Positions 26,301 to 40,841 of a stretch of 64,000 nt of DNA are shown here, piece after piece. The notes under the pieces were generated by a model. The model did no database searches. It was not told the origin of the DNA and was given only the letters and a program-made list of their open reading frames with translations. Positions within the stretch are counted from its first letter, which is position 1. Each line of letters opens with the position of its first letter. The stretch spans positions 35,119,638 through 35,183,637 of the forward strand of contig OX246746.1 in the NCBI GenBank assembly GCA_945910005.1. The letters are read 5' to 3'. A program made the position numbers and the translations under genes. Source of the DNA: Isoperla grammatica. Lineage: Eukaryota; Arthropoda; Insecta; Plecoptera; Perlodidae.

Positions 26301-29300
26301 TTAGATTCGTTTGATTTAGCGCCACCTTTTGTACTTTTTGTCATATATCCCATAAAATAACACAGAGTGAGTGCAAAAAGTACAAAAGGTGTAACCAAAT
26401 CAAATGAGCCTAGTGCTTGTTCTTAGAACGAAACCTAAATAAACTAGGGTTTTAGGCCTACTCTACTCAGTCTTGGGTAGTAACGTAACGGAAGTAACGC
26501 GTTACTGTAACGAAATTACTTTTTCAGTAACGGAATCGGTAACGCCGTTACAATGATTTATTACTAACGAGTAAAGTAATTTCACGTGATTTTGACGTTA
26601 CTAACGCGTTACTTTTCGTTAGGTTACAGTTACAGTACTGCTTCAAAGAACGTATTAAAAAGTTTGCCGAAAATATGAACTTTCTCAAATAAAAGTTCCT
26701 TTGTCAAAATAAGGATCGCATTACTTGAAAAGTTCCCCGAAAAACGACCGCCTACCCTAACCACATATACAGCCGCAGTACCCGAGCAAGTGACTCCCGC
26801 AAGTTACTCCCGACAAATTGTCTCCCAAACAAATTTATTTCTCGTTAGAGAATAACGAGTGTGATCTCAGGATACGGTCTGGTTTGCTCTACTATATGAA
26901 TATGATTATGTAGGAATGTCACTACGTTTTGTGTCCTGGGCAATGAGGAATGTGTTTAGGGTGATGATGAATTGATGAGTTGTCTATTATCCCTTCAGTT
27001 CCTTTATGTACTTAATACTTATGTATGTATTTTTGTAAATTTTGTATAATTTTGTATTTAGGTAAATAGTGGTGTACCAATGGGTTGTTCTTATGGTATC
27101 TGTAACTAAATGTATTCTAATATTTGTCTTACATATGTGCAGTACTTCGCTACTGTGAAGTTTCTAATTTCTTAAATATCTGTATGAATTACATTGTATT
27201 TGTATTGTTTGTAATACTATTAGCTAATGTGCTATAATAAAAGACTACTACTACTACTACTACTCTACGACGAACAGTTGCCCAGATAATCGAAAAAACC
27301 TAACCTACCTAACCTAACATTGTGCAGGCTTGCTGCCCTGTTCACCAAGTTCTCATTTTTGCCACCAGTCGCGACAAAATTAAACACTGTTCAATGTTCT
27401 CAACTTCAACATATAAAATTGCACATCGATCTTACCGACCGAAGAAATCTTTATTTTTCCAACAAATAGGTTGTGTTGGCTAGCCTGTAACCTCTCAGTG
27501 AAAACGAGAATAGGCCTTTGCCCACGTTTCTTTAGTTCGCGTCAACTGAACAAACCTTGTAGAAACGTGATCCGGTGTTTATTTAATCATTTATCGTTCA
27601 TCGTTTAACATGTTGTCTGATACACCCACAAGCATAAGTGGGATTGGTGGAGCTAGGCCCAGCCGTCCTACTGATCCTATCCTACGTTGATAAATAAAAC
27701 ACTGGTAACACCGTTTCAGAATGCATCTGCATTTACAAATAATTTGATTACATGCCAATTTCGACCTTATCCTATTTATTTGATAAGATCGCAAAAGTTA
27801 TTACAAAAGTAATGACATTACTTTAAGAATAAAGTAATTAGTAATGTAACTTCATTTCTTTTAATGAAAGGTAACGAGTAAAGTAATGTCACTACTTTTC
27901 ATAAGTAATTTACCCAAGACTGACTCTACTTGACGTAATGGCACGGCCAAACTACAAAAGTAGGGTTATGATAATAAAATTATATCTAGACTTTTGTTAC
28001 AAAACTACAAATTATATTTTCTTACTTACATATCTATTTTTAAATATAAATATCGTATATTTGTATCGAAAAACACAACAAATTTCTATAATCAATTAGT
28101 TCAATAGCTGAAGTGAACATGAAACGGCTTGAAAAGTCCGCATGTTTTCTTATCGCACGTCTAAAGGCAGGGGTATGGAATGCGATACTTTTAACGTACG
28201 GTAGGTGGTAACGGTCTTGTCGATAAAACACGGTAGAGAATCGCTAACTCAATGCGGTATGCCTCGTAACGTCCAAAATGGGCGTTAAATTTACCGTGGA
28301 CCTTAGAGAATCACCCTGCTGGATGGTAATCAACATCTTCCACAAGTGTTTAGCCAAGAATTAAGGATAAGAAGAAGAAGAAGAATGAAGGAGAAGAGTT
28401 GCAATCTTCTAAATCTCTGTCCACTCCAGCAACTGTTTTTCTGATATTGACAGCACCTTGAGCATGCTCAGACGTGTTCGACAAAAGCAATTAGGGAATA
28501 AGTAGTGTGCTCAGGCAATCTTGGTGTGGACATATTCCTCAATATTCATTAACTCACTCTCAGTGACAGGGACTATTTCCCTGTACTTTGTGTCATGTTT
28601 TATGACCTTGGGGCCAATTGAATTTATCAAAAGTACTCGGAAGGCATGTGACAAAACCAGTCTTGGGTAGTAACGTAACGGGAGTAACGCGTTACTGTAA
28701 CGAAATTACTTTTTCAGTAACGGAAGTGGTAACGCCGTTACAATTTCGTAACAGTAACGGCTCAAGTAATTTCATTACAATTTCACGTGTTTTTTACGTT
28801 ACTAACGCGTTACTTTTCGTTTGAGACGCTAGGTTTCAGCACTTCCGCAGTCACGTGTAGCTTACGGTACGCCGAGCCGACGATAGATTGGGTAAGAAGC
28901 GGATAATTAACATCTAGTTCTCTTGTTCGCCACTAGCGCCTAAATTTATTAGCCTCGACCTTCGACGAGTGGTTTCGACTTATCGACAGAATTGAGACAG
29001 CTGGCAGCTCTTTGTTTTCTCTACAGACAGTTCATATTATGGCTGGTCATAGCACGCCTGCAATGTTTACGCCTTTGGCTTTACGAAATGTAGGCCTAGC
29101 TGCATCAGCCACGCCGCCCGTCCCAAACGAAGAACTGCAACTGCAATTGCCCTGGCCAATATATAACAAATATTTCGATTGCAAGGGTGAGACAGACAAC
29201 GGTAAAAACCTTAGTGTCAAATGCAAGCTGTGTATGCCTAAAAATAAGATTTTATCCACTTCGAAGATAAGTTCGTCAAATCTAAAAAAACATATTGTGG

Positions 29301-32300
29301 TAAGTGTTAAATACTTTTAATTTGTCATTCCTATTCTATTCTCACTAGGCCTATGAGAAGTCTTAACCTAAGCGAGACCCTATAGTTTATTTATAGATGT
29401 AGGCCTAGGCCTAGGCCTATGCATCCTGGGCATATCATATTGTGCTGCTAGGGCTAGGCCTACTGCCATCGGCTTTGAATGCCAATTCTGTTTACAGCAA
29501 TAGTGTAGGCCTAAACGAATTTACAGTAGGCTGGACTTTCTTGAAGCCTGGGAGGCTGGGCCTAGATAAATCCATAACTTATTATTCGACTTATGTATGT
29601 GCGGGGAACATTTTTTGGCAGGAATACAATAGCAGTAATAGGCCTAGGCCAGGCCTGTCCCTGCTGCTTTGATATTAAAATAAATAACAATAAAACCCTC
29701 TAATGGGATAGAAAAGCCTAATCGTATTGTATTGTATTGTTGTATTGTATTGTATTTATTTGCAGCCATAGATTACAATCCACTGAAAGCTTATGCCTAG
29801 GCCCAAATATCAGCATGTTTAATTTAATTTTTACTTGATATGAAATAGGCTAGGTGGTAGACCTAAAACAAGGAAGTAAGTTAATTAATTACCTAGGTAC
29901 CTATAGCCTTCAGCCTTCTTGATCAAATTATGCAATAGGCCTATGTCAAAATATGAATTAAAATATACTTTTTACATTGTTGCAGGCTGTTCATAGCTCA
30001 ATTATAAAAGAATTGGAAGAACGCATTTCTTTGGGCAGTGCCGGTTGTTCGAGTGGTTCCAAAAAACACGGTAGCGATGATGTTGATGACCCATTGCCTA
30101 AGCGTCAGCAGACAACTATAATCGAAGCGTTTAGAGGATCAGTATCAGCATCAGTTTCGCAATCATCTTTGGATACAATGATAACAGAGTTTTTGGTAGC
30201 GGGAAACCACCCATTTATAACGGTTGAACAACCAAAATTTAAAACTCTAATGAACAAAGGATTTCCTGGTCGTAACATCTTAACAAGAAAAACGTTGACA
30301 AGTAGAATAGTAGCCGATTCGATGAAGTTGAAGAATGCCCTTAAAGCAAAGCTTACATCAACCTCCATTAAACATGTGTGCGTTGCTACCGATTGCTGGT
30401 CTGTTTATAAAAGAAGTTACATTGGTATGACAGTCCATTGGATTGATTCCAATTCCTTACATCGACAGTCAGAAGCTTTGGCTTGCCGCCGGATTAAAGG
30501 CAAGCACACATACGATGTAATTTCAAACATAATTTGTGATATTCTTAAGGATTACGGCATCACAAATAAAGTGACCCGTGTAGTCACCGACAATGGTTCC
30601 AACTTTATTAAAGCTTTCCGGATATTTGGAAGAGAAGAAGTTGTTGGTTCTGAATCTGGTGGTGAAGAAGATGGTGACAAAGAAGTTAATGTTGGAAGAA
30701 GTGAGGAAACAGATACAAATGATGAATCAGAACCAGTTGAAATCGAAGAAATACTGAACGATATTCCAGAAGACCCTCATTACGATCTTCCACCCCACCA
30801 CCGGTGTGCCAGTCATACACTAAACTTAGTTGCAACAAGGGATGCAGAAAAAGCAATGAGCAACAACCAGTACAAACGTCAGTATCACACAACATTTGCA
30901 CGTTGTCAAGGCCTTTGGAACAAACAAAACCAGGCTACCCAAACTGCCGACAGTATAAAAGATAATCTTAATGTATATCTACGAGTGCCCAACGCTACCC
31001 GGTGGAACTCCACATTTGATGCAATTAAATGCTTGCGTGATCACCTTGTTACAAAGGAGGAGGAAGTTAACAGAGTATGTGATTTGGCAAACTTACCTCG
31101 CTTTCAGAAAAGAGACTTGGAATTCATGACAGAATATTGCAAGGTAGGTCTGAATAGAATGATGTTTATTAATTTCATGATGTGAATTGAGTTAGAGTGC
31201 CTAACGGCTAGGTTACTGAGCTTGGGGGAGGATAGGAAGGAAACCAACAGCTTACATTGTTGTTGACGGCCTTCAGAATAGGTAGACACATAAAAAAGAT
31301 GTAGACAAAACGTCCACCTTCGTCGGGTGAACAAGGCCACGTCAGGCCGAAACTGTTTTGACGTTTTGTCTACATCTTTTTTATGTGTCTACCTATTCTG
31401 AAGGCCGTCAACAACAAGGTAAGCTGTTGGTTTCCTTCCTATCCTCTCCCAAGCTCAGTTTATTAATTTCAGTATGCCTACTTAATTACATCTGCCTATC
31501 TTGTATATGGAATATATTATCAATGTATCTATTGTAAATGATTTATTTCCAATGTATCTAGGCATACTATTTATAACTAGTGCCTAGGCCTTTAAATATT
31601 TTTGTACCTATATTTTAGTTTACAGTGTTTACGTAATTATACACACAAATAGGCTATACTCATATTGTTTTGTTTTTTTAATTTTTTTAGATAATGGAGC
31701 CCATTGCTCGATCACTGGATATACTGCAAGGAGACAAGCTTATGTGTATGGGGTACCTCCTCCCAACTATTACTTGGCTCTCAAGAGTGTTGAGGAAAAT
31801 GGAAATGGAGAACCTGAAATTCTGTGCACCACTTGCTGCAGCATGTGCAGATGCTATAGATAGGAGATTTGCATCTATGAAAGAGGAAGAAGGGTTAATC
31901 CTTGCCGCAGTTGTTCATCCCAAGTTTAAACTTAGGTGGATTAAAGATGACCCATTAAAAATCAAAGCAACAGCCATTCTGCGTAGGGAACTAGACACAG
32001 TCCGACAGTCGTCAGTTGTGGTGTCTACTGATGCTGATGACAACAGTGCTGATGATGATGACTTCCTTTTCCGTGACGATGTTCCTGAAAAACCTGAATG
32101 CGAGCTTCAGCGGTATCTGACGCAACCCTCCACTTCAGACCTAACGTGCCTCCAGACCATGCCAAACATAAAAACCGTGTTTATCAAGTACAATGCTGCG
32201 CTCCCATCAAGTGCTTCGGTCGAAAGGCTGTTCAGCGTAGCGGGCGACATTTGTTCGAAGAAGAGGGGGAGACTCACCGACACTAATTTTGAAAACACAT

Positions 32301-35300
32301 TAATCTATAAGTACAGTATGATTCGAAGAGAATGAATGTCAAGTTGTGTTTAAAAAATTCGAAAATAGTTTAGGCCTCATAATAAGGTTAGTAGAGCATA
32401 TTCTACATAATACTTCTACTATAAGTGCTACTACTACTATTAAAAGAATATTATGACTGACTTTTGCTTTATTAAGTAATTATTAATATGATTCCTAAAT
32501 TTACTCCTTTTCCGCTATTTGAATCTTTATTAAAGTTTATTGTGTAAATTTAATAAATACGCAAAAGTAATTGCATTACTTTTTAAGTAGAAAAGTAAAG
32601 TAATGTCATTACTTTCAGAAAAAAGTAATGAGTAAAGTAATTTCATTACTTTCAAAATGAAGTAATGAGTAAAGTAATGTCATTACTTTTCAAAAGTAAT
32701 TTACCCAAGACTGGACAAAACATGCAATTGGCATTTTCTTCAATGGAAAAATCATTCTAAAATATTTTTAGTAATAGGCAGTAGCCATTCTTCTCTCGAG
32801 TGAACAAGACCTCGGTCGAAACGTCTCGTTATATTTGTATTATGTTTTTTATGTGTACTTCAAACTCGCAAATCCGTCATCTTACACGAAGGTAAGCTGT
32901 TGGATCCTTTCCTCACATTATATACCATATTTTTAGTAAAGACTACTATTTCTACTTTGTTGCAATTCCCAGAAAATAGTACCTAAGGCAAACTTTTGTT
33001 TCATAATTCGAAGTCTCAAAAATGACTCTTGCCTTATGGGCCGTTTACATAAATGACTAGTGATTAGTGACTAGCCCACTTGACTAAGCCACAGGCTTCT
33101 TTCATTGGCTATGAGTGAGAATACTGAGCTCTGATTGGCTGTGACTAAGGTTTGTCTTGACTTGACTAAGAAATTGAACATATTTCAATTCCTTAGTCAA
33201 GTCAAGACAAATCTTAGTCACAGCCAATCAGAGCGTAGTATTCTCCCTCCCAGCCAATGAAACAAGTCTGTGGCTTAGACACGGGGGTTAGTCAATAATC
33301 ACTAGTCATTTATGTAAACGGCCCATTATAGGAGACATAGCATTTTTTTCGCCTTCACTTGTGAAATACCAGGAGTCGTAATTAGATAGTGACTAGGCCT
33401 ATACGAAATGCTCTGCGAGTGTCATTGAGGTCAGGGCTGGAGAGAAAATGCATGTAAATGTAATGCTACTTACAAGGCTGGGGAGGGAGTATCAACCTGG
33501 GCAAGATAAAAAGGACTAGTGTTGCCCAACGATATCGATTATTCGATACGATATCGATATCGTGGGAAAATCGCAGTTAATTTCGATATCGATATGGTGG
33601 TGTCATATCGAAAATATCGCGATATCGTGGTCAACTCAAAATATTAAAATATTTCCGCTATGGTCTGCAGTATGCGTTGCTGCAGCGTTGTCACTGAGTT
33701 GCTAACCCCCCCCCCCCCCCCCCCAACCCTCGAGGATATCATTGTCAACTTGAAGTATTTCTCTCGCGGTCTGCAGTACGCGTTGCTGCAGTTTATAACT
33801 GCACATCTACCCCCCTCCCCACAGATGGCCGCACGGGCCGGCGAGTTCCCTTTGTTTGCGTTGAGACATTGAATCCATTCAACTATTTGTACCTGGAACC
33901 CCGAATTCTTTCCGAGAAGAATGTTGTTGTTCAGATGTTGTGTTGATACTTTTACGGACCCTGTCAAAACACGCGACACTGCGAATTCAAGCCTTAATCG
34001 CTATGCAGCATCTCATACTGCAGGCCACGGGCGGAAAATTTTCAAGTTGATGTTATTGTGATATCCCGGGGGGGGGGGGGGAGGGGGTAATAGACGTGAA
34101 GGCACTAGCTGCAGCAACGCGTACTGCAGGCCACGGCGAAAACACTTTAAATTGACTATGATTTCTTATGTATTGTTTTATTACCGCCGAAAAAAAATTC
34201 GATATCGCGATATCGATGTTGATTTTGACACGACGATATCGCGAGCGATATCGTCGAAATGGCGCCGATATCGATATTGAAAATAATATCGTTGGGCAAC
34301 ACTAAAAAGGACATAACATGGCAAAATCTACCGAAGCACGAGTGCAATAGCCGATGCCCGACTTGACACATTCACCGAATTCTTTCTCACTACCCAAAGG
34401 CTTTATTGCTGTGCAGCAACTCGTACTGCAGACCACGGCGGACAAATTTAAAATTGACGTGATGCTGCAATATCCCGGAGGGTGCGGTGGGTGTACAAAC
34501 GTGAAGGGACTAACTGCAGCAACGGGCACTGCAGGCTACGACAAACATATTTAAAATTGACTACAATTATGTATATTGTTTTACTACCCCTGAAACAAAA
34601 TTTGATATTGTGGATGTCATTTTTTTTAGAATGGTACCATGTCGATACTGAAAAAAATATCGAAAACAATCTCTACTAATTAAGACACAATAACCAAATC
34701 ATTTTATGTCAATGATTTTATGTCAGTTGATATTGGGCATCTTGTTGTAGGGCTACTTGACATGTTTATAGCAAGCGTATACTAAGATGTTAATGTGATC
34801 CGGTCCGCTGCCAGGCCAGTATTCACCGCTCCTCTCTGCACCCTCTCCCTTGGCTACGTCTAGAACGACCTTCACATTGAATGTGCCACGCATTGAAAGA
34901 AAACCTGTTTATAGGATCCGGGCGGTATGAGCCGATGTCATCCTTAATTTATTGTGTAATTAAAACAGACATCGTGTACGTTCTCATACATACCATGCAT
35001 TGAATTCAATGCTTGCAGCTTGGAATCAATTAGGTCTTGGTGATGCAATAGGCCTACTTGTCAGTCTGGGAAATATTTACATACCAGTTTTGTGTCAATG
35101 GGAACTTTCCGATATTGATTATATTTATTCTTCATTTCTTCATACGTCATGAACTGCAAGGCTCCATGGGAAACTCCAAAAATTCCTGGTACAAAACCCT
35201 GAAAAACACAACAAATTTTTGAATAAAAAAGTATCTACAATCTCTTGGATATGCACAAAGACACATTCAACATAATCATTTATCGAAGTCTAGTAACCCC

Positions 35301-38300
35301 CTCATTCAGGTTTGAATCCTGGCTTGGGCATGGATGTCAATCATGTCATGTGGCATAATTATCATCTTCATAATGACTAGAGACACTTATTTATAGCTAA
35401 TAATGATATATATAGCTGTACCATGAGCACAGCTCCGCAGGCCAAAGCATGCATGCGCATCCGGGTAGTCTATTCGCTTTGGAGAGCAGCTTGCAGACCT
35501 GTGTCAGTTGCTTTCGGCAGTGGTCGAAAACACGTTTCTCCCGCACACAGAACAGACCTACAGCTACGGCAAAGCTACGATCCAAACGAGAAGCGAGATG
35601 CAATATTCAACTCGTGGTTTTAAGATGACCAATACGCGCATCAAATATTGAATCGTATGGATACTTTGGTCTAACCTTCCTCTACACGATGATATGACTG
35701 TACTGGTCAGACGTTAATAGTTACTACAATAATGCCACTAAAAGCAGAGCTATATAAGTGGAAACTTTTCGACGATTTTTACTTTTTTAAGATCACAAAT
35801 TGTATGGTTCACAAAAAAAATAATAAATATAAAAGTAACGTCATCACGGTGTAACTTTCCCTTTTATTGTGCCGCTTATAGTATCGCTCTAGCTTCAATA
35901 GTTTCTGAAATAATGGAATGTAAGTGAAGCCATGTTTTTCCGCTACCGTTCACGCGACTATGCACAATCACCTGGATTCAAGTTGACTTGGACTTGTCCG
36001 TTCTGGCATAGGGATATGTGGTGTTGGTACATCTATATAGAGGCAATAGAAAAAAAAATACTTAGAAACTTTTTTTTTTCAATTTTCTTTAAGTTTTATA
36101 ATGTTTTACGTAGTGCTATTAAAATTAGTTTTGAATCTGCTACAAAACGAAGGGTCTCATTCAGTTTTGTATGTGTGTTTCAGCTATTTTGCACGAAGAG
36201 TAGAAGAATTGGCAAATAAACACACAATTCAACAAATAAAACATAGTTTTCAGTGTTTTCAATAACTCTTTGACACACGGTCTACTACATTATTCCATTG
36301 ACCAGACCATATAATGAAATTGTAAAGCTTTAACCTGGTACCTCCTGATAACAGAAAAAAATAACTGCTGCAACATGTGCCACGGAACTGTTAGCAAGAA
36401 CAATATTAAAGATAGGGCAATATTTATTTACACTTTTAAATGTTATTTAATGATTTCCAATTACCACAGCCACAGGAAATGCAATGCTCTACCAAGTGCA
36501 ATTTTTGAAATCATCAAAGGTGTTTTCTTTAAATAAAAATGCTATGAATCAGTGTCTTTAATAATGATCCATTAATCGTTTCTATCACAATCATTGCCAA
36601 ATTACAGACATAAAGCTAAAACATCATCTTATGAAACATTGGTTGAGCAAAGAAGCCTACCAGTACTGATTGTTGATGTTTTGCCTTCTATTCCTAGATA
36701 TTTGTAGCCAATAAACCTTGAAGATTGTACATTTAAAAACGTCACAATACTTGTAAATTACTCTCAATCCCTTGAACATCCAATAAAAATAGGTTATCTA
36801 AAAGAGTCAAGGTTATGGATTAGATGTTAAGTATGCCGACAAGGGTCACAGCAGACTGTTGCAACAATATGAATGAAAAACAGAGCACACAGTACATAAT
36901 AACCTAGAGTTGCCACAGGCATACAGATTTACAATTCACTTGGTACACATCCATTCAGTTACAGTAGCCATTTTATTTCACGTTCCATCCAGCACGAGCA
37001 TGTAAATATTAAAATAGGTTAAATAAGTTTTATTAACATAAATGCTGTAAGCACAATTTGACTTTGACCTTCCGAGACCTATGTTGAAAGGCCTTCAATC
37101 TAGAGATGACTGGAAAAACTACAAACACGCTGAATAAAACATCTACCTAACAAAGAAATGGCCACAACTTTTGCTGGTTGTGTCACAAACTCATCTTATT
37201 CAGCCACTGGTCTTCCTGCTTGACGTGTAAACACACTCGTGTATGACTTCAATTGTCAAACTATCGCTGCAATCAATATACTGTACAAGTGTGTGTACAA
37301 GTATTTATTATTATTATTTTTATTTTTACTATATATATACGTATATATATTTCATTATTATTATTATTATTATTATTTATTTACAGTAGGTAGTAATGAT
37401 TTTCGACATTTACGACACACTCTTTTCATTATGGGCTTTTAATACAAATCTAACACCATTTCTTACCACTGTGCCTCCCGACCAAAACAACTCGTATCCT
37501 CCGCCGAGGTTCTTATCGTCACAGCCTTTCCACTTCACCTCACTTAGGCCCAGTAAGCACAGCATACGTTCTTTCAAGACATCGATAATTTCGCTCTAGT
37601 TTTCTATTTAGTAACACTATAATAATATTAATGGTAGTGCCAAAATTATACAGATTTTCTCTTGTCTTAAGTACTTTTCCGTTGTTCTTCCACATTTGCC
37701 ATTTTCCCTGTTTTTTATGAACTACATTATTTTCTTCCACACCCACCTTGTGCTCACCTATCTGTGCTGTGCTATCGCTTCCTTCCCAATAACACTCGTG
37801 TGTGAAAAACCTACACATTCTGGGTGCACATTTCCGAGACACCTCCACGCCGATCCACTCTCATCTCTTTTAGCATCCGTGAGTCTAGACCTAGGCCGAT
37901 AACTTTCCCACTAGAATCTAAGATCTACAAACATTAAACTTATTCCACACATCTCTATCAACTGTTTCATCTCTGTATATTGAGCCACCTTCCTGCTCCC
38001 TCTAGCCCAACACATCTTAGCTCGTATTCCTGTGCCGTACTTCTTTTTAATTGTCCTCCGTAGTTCTGCATAATCTCCTTCCAATGTTGTGAACGTCGCT
38101 GTTTCCTACTTGTAATTCTGGTGCTGATCACTTTGTAGTTGCCAGTACAGCATTACCCTCTTCAATTACTCTCTTGACAGCCCATTTTATAGTACAGTAT
38201 TCCTTGGCTTCTTTACACTCACATCACCAATAAGAAGTCCTAGGCCTACACCTCGGACTCCACTGCTCATAGTGCATTTTCGAATGGTTTATTTTGAGTT

Positions 38301-40417
38301 CGAGTTCGTCAATATCAAAGTTCGTCTTTGAAATTCGAACTTCCCGCGCGACATTGAAACTCTACTATCGGCCGCCATGTGCACTCTAAGCGCTGTTGAC
38401 CTATCGATATATCACCGCTCAAGGTCGAACTCGAACGAGAGCAGGGCAGTGCAGCCAACGTCGTTCATGTAGACCTGCTTTTTGCATTGGCATTCAATTG
38501 CATTCTTATGCAAGATTTAGTTGTATTCATATCAAAATCAACGTAGAAACACGTCCACATGCGAATTGTGGCTCAATTTAAAACAATTTAGTAAAGCTGC
38601 TTTTATTAACGAACTTTGTGCACAACAATAATGTCCATAACTTTTCATTAAGTTGGCACTTTCGTATCAGTAAACCAACGAGCGACGACGTTTCCTAACC
38701 TTTTCACTTGCTATGAACTTTCCTTTCGTATTGTGGTTTCTCGTAAATTTATCGTAAAAATGGATTTTAAAGAAGAAGATGCCGATGATCCCGGGCCGTC
38801 CATTGCAATAGGCGCAAAAAAATAAAGAAGTAGCATGTTCTTAGGTTAAATAGGTTACTTACTTAGGTTATGTTCTTTGTTTGGCCTAGGCCTTATGAAC
38901 ATTAAACACTTAGTTTTATGCATAAAATATAAACCTACTGCAGGGACTTCAAAATCATTACTATTACTTTGAATTATTAGGCTATATGTAAATTTAAATT
39001 AACTGAGTTTGAATTAAAGAAAGAGCAATAATTACTGGAGTTTATTAGAGCAGAGTTGAATTGAATAGGCTAGGCCTAAGACTATATTGTGATACTTACT
39101 ATATGTCATACCAGTCATACAATGTCATACTATAGATGAAAGTTGATTACGCTAATGTAATTACACAGCCCTGTAATAATTTTCAAATGTTGATTTGATC
39201 ATGGATTTATAATAGCAACTTCATGATTTGATCCAGGTCACGTCACGTAAATAATAAAGGTGCACTTGATAAATTAGAATGCTTTCTTTTTCCGTAGTTT
39301 CTCTAAACGCAATTTATAAGTTCGGTTCGAGTTCGACTCGGGTTCGGTTCGAAATTTTTTGCAAGTTCGAAGTTCGACGGACGCTCACCTAGAAAGTTCG
39401 AGTTCGGTTCGAAATCAAAAAACCCAGGTTCGCACAACCCTACTGGATGGATCAATGTCTGTCTTACTTAGTGATGTCATCAGTTAGTAAAATTACTAAT
39501 TGCGTAACCGAATTCGAAACCGGTTTTCAAAAAAAAAAAAAAAAAAAAAAAAAACGCTCTCCAAAAATAGACATATTTACGTAAGGTTGTACGAAAGGGG
39601 ACGACCTTGCGACTTTGGCTGTCTGCCAACTTGGGTAATATTGTAAAGGAGGGTTGTGCGGGGGGGGGGGGGGGCTCTCAAACTGTTCAAACTGTGTCAA
39701 ACTGTTTTGTACAGCTGCTAATCAGTTAACACAAACACGGAAATCCCAGGAAAGAAGACGAAATCTGAGAAGTCGACGGGCAGTTCCTTGTTGCTACGAG
39801 ACACGTCGTTAGCCAATCCACAGCCCACCTGCTCGCCTGTCAGGGGCGTGGCTCTTAGCGAGGGTGAAGTACACGCCGCGTAAAAAAAGTAGAACCAAAT
39901 CTAAAAATTAGAACTGAATCTAAAAATCAAAACCGGTTTTTATCGAAACCGGTTTTCGGTTAATCGATGTTATCACTAGTCTTACTCTTGTATGCCAGTT
40001 CTTTTGCCCTTTTACTTGAACTTTGCATAATAAAAAGTCTCTGGCATGCTTTACTAGTAGCTCTCTCAACCTGCTCAGTCCACTTAAGTTCAGAAGCAAT
40101 TATTATTCCTATATAATTCACCTCCTCCCTGTTTTGTGCCGGATGTCCTCCAAAGCTGTAGATAATGCTTCCTACATCTTTCTTTCCTCTTCCTATGGTA
40201 AAAGCTGCACTTTTAATACTGTTAACTTTTAATTTAATTTAACACATACATTCATACATACATACATTCATTCATTCATACATACATACATGTATACATA
40301 CATACATACATACATACATGTATACATACATACATACATACATACATACATACATACATACATACATACATACATACATACATACATACATACATACATA
40401 CACACATACATACATAC

Positions 40418-40448
<31 letters not shown>

Positions 40449-40766
40449 CATACATACATACACACACACACATACATCCACACTTCATCACCCATCCAAT
40501 CATCATCTTTCACCTATTTATGCTCATACCCATCTTCACTCATTCGACACTAACGCAGCCTCACAGATCATATCACTCACTCATACCTAGAATTAACAGT
40601 GTACTATGTACGCTATTTCACTTAATTTAGATTATTTTTAGAAGGTTGCAGGACACTATACGTGGATGGAACGTGGTTCCGCTTTCTGCCTCCTTTCAGC
40701 ACCAGGCACATGTACTTGTAGTGTTTATACATTATGTAATGCAATGTACTCTGATGTTGAAAAATA

Positions 40767-40841
<75 letters not shown>

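Larger units (their letters stand above)
26005..28318. mobile_element. DNA transposon with GGGYGATTCTCTAAG ends, interrupted by a hAT element
   Basis: GCAGGGCGATTCTCTAAG at about 26003 and CTTAGAGAATCACCCTGC at about 28302-28319 are complementary with one mismatch. Inner GGTAAATTTAACG / CGTTAAATTTACC phrases extend the repeat. No clear target duplication was found. Removing the nested hAT (26468-27922) leaves about 850 bp without a transposase. Confidence 0.72.
28658..32713 (+). mobile_element. Complete, apparently intact hAT transposon (4056 bp)
   Basis: Ends are CAGTCTTGGGTAGTAACG and TACCCAAGACTG, with a perfect 8-bp duplication GACAAAAC at 28650-28657 and 32714-32721. Subterminal GTAATGTCATTAC-type repeats fill the last 150 bp at the right end. 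It encodes a three-exon transposase with no stop or frameshift. A foldback sits in its second intron. It lies in SLC25A32 intron 4, in opposite orientation. Confidence 0.95.

Noticed and set aside
29012..29038. Longer start for the hAT transposase at 29012
   Set aside because: The codon is TTG; the first in-frame ATG is 29039.
33644..33979. Minus-strand 111-codon frame
   Set aside because: Runs through a C homopolymer inside a non-autonomous hAT element; the Gly run is the translated homopolymer.
40272..40590. Four long open frames on both strands of Tyr/Ile/His/Thr or Met/Tyr/Val/Cys repeats
   Set aside because: They are translations of the (CATA)n microsatellite, which lacks stops in several frames.
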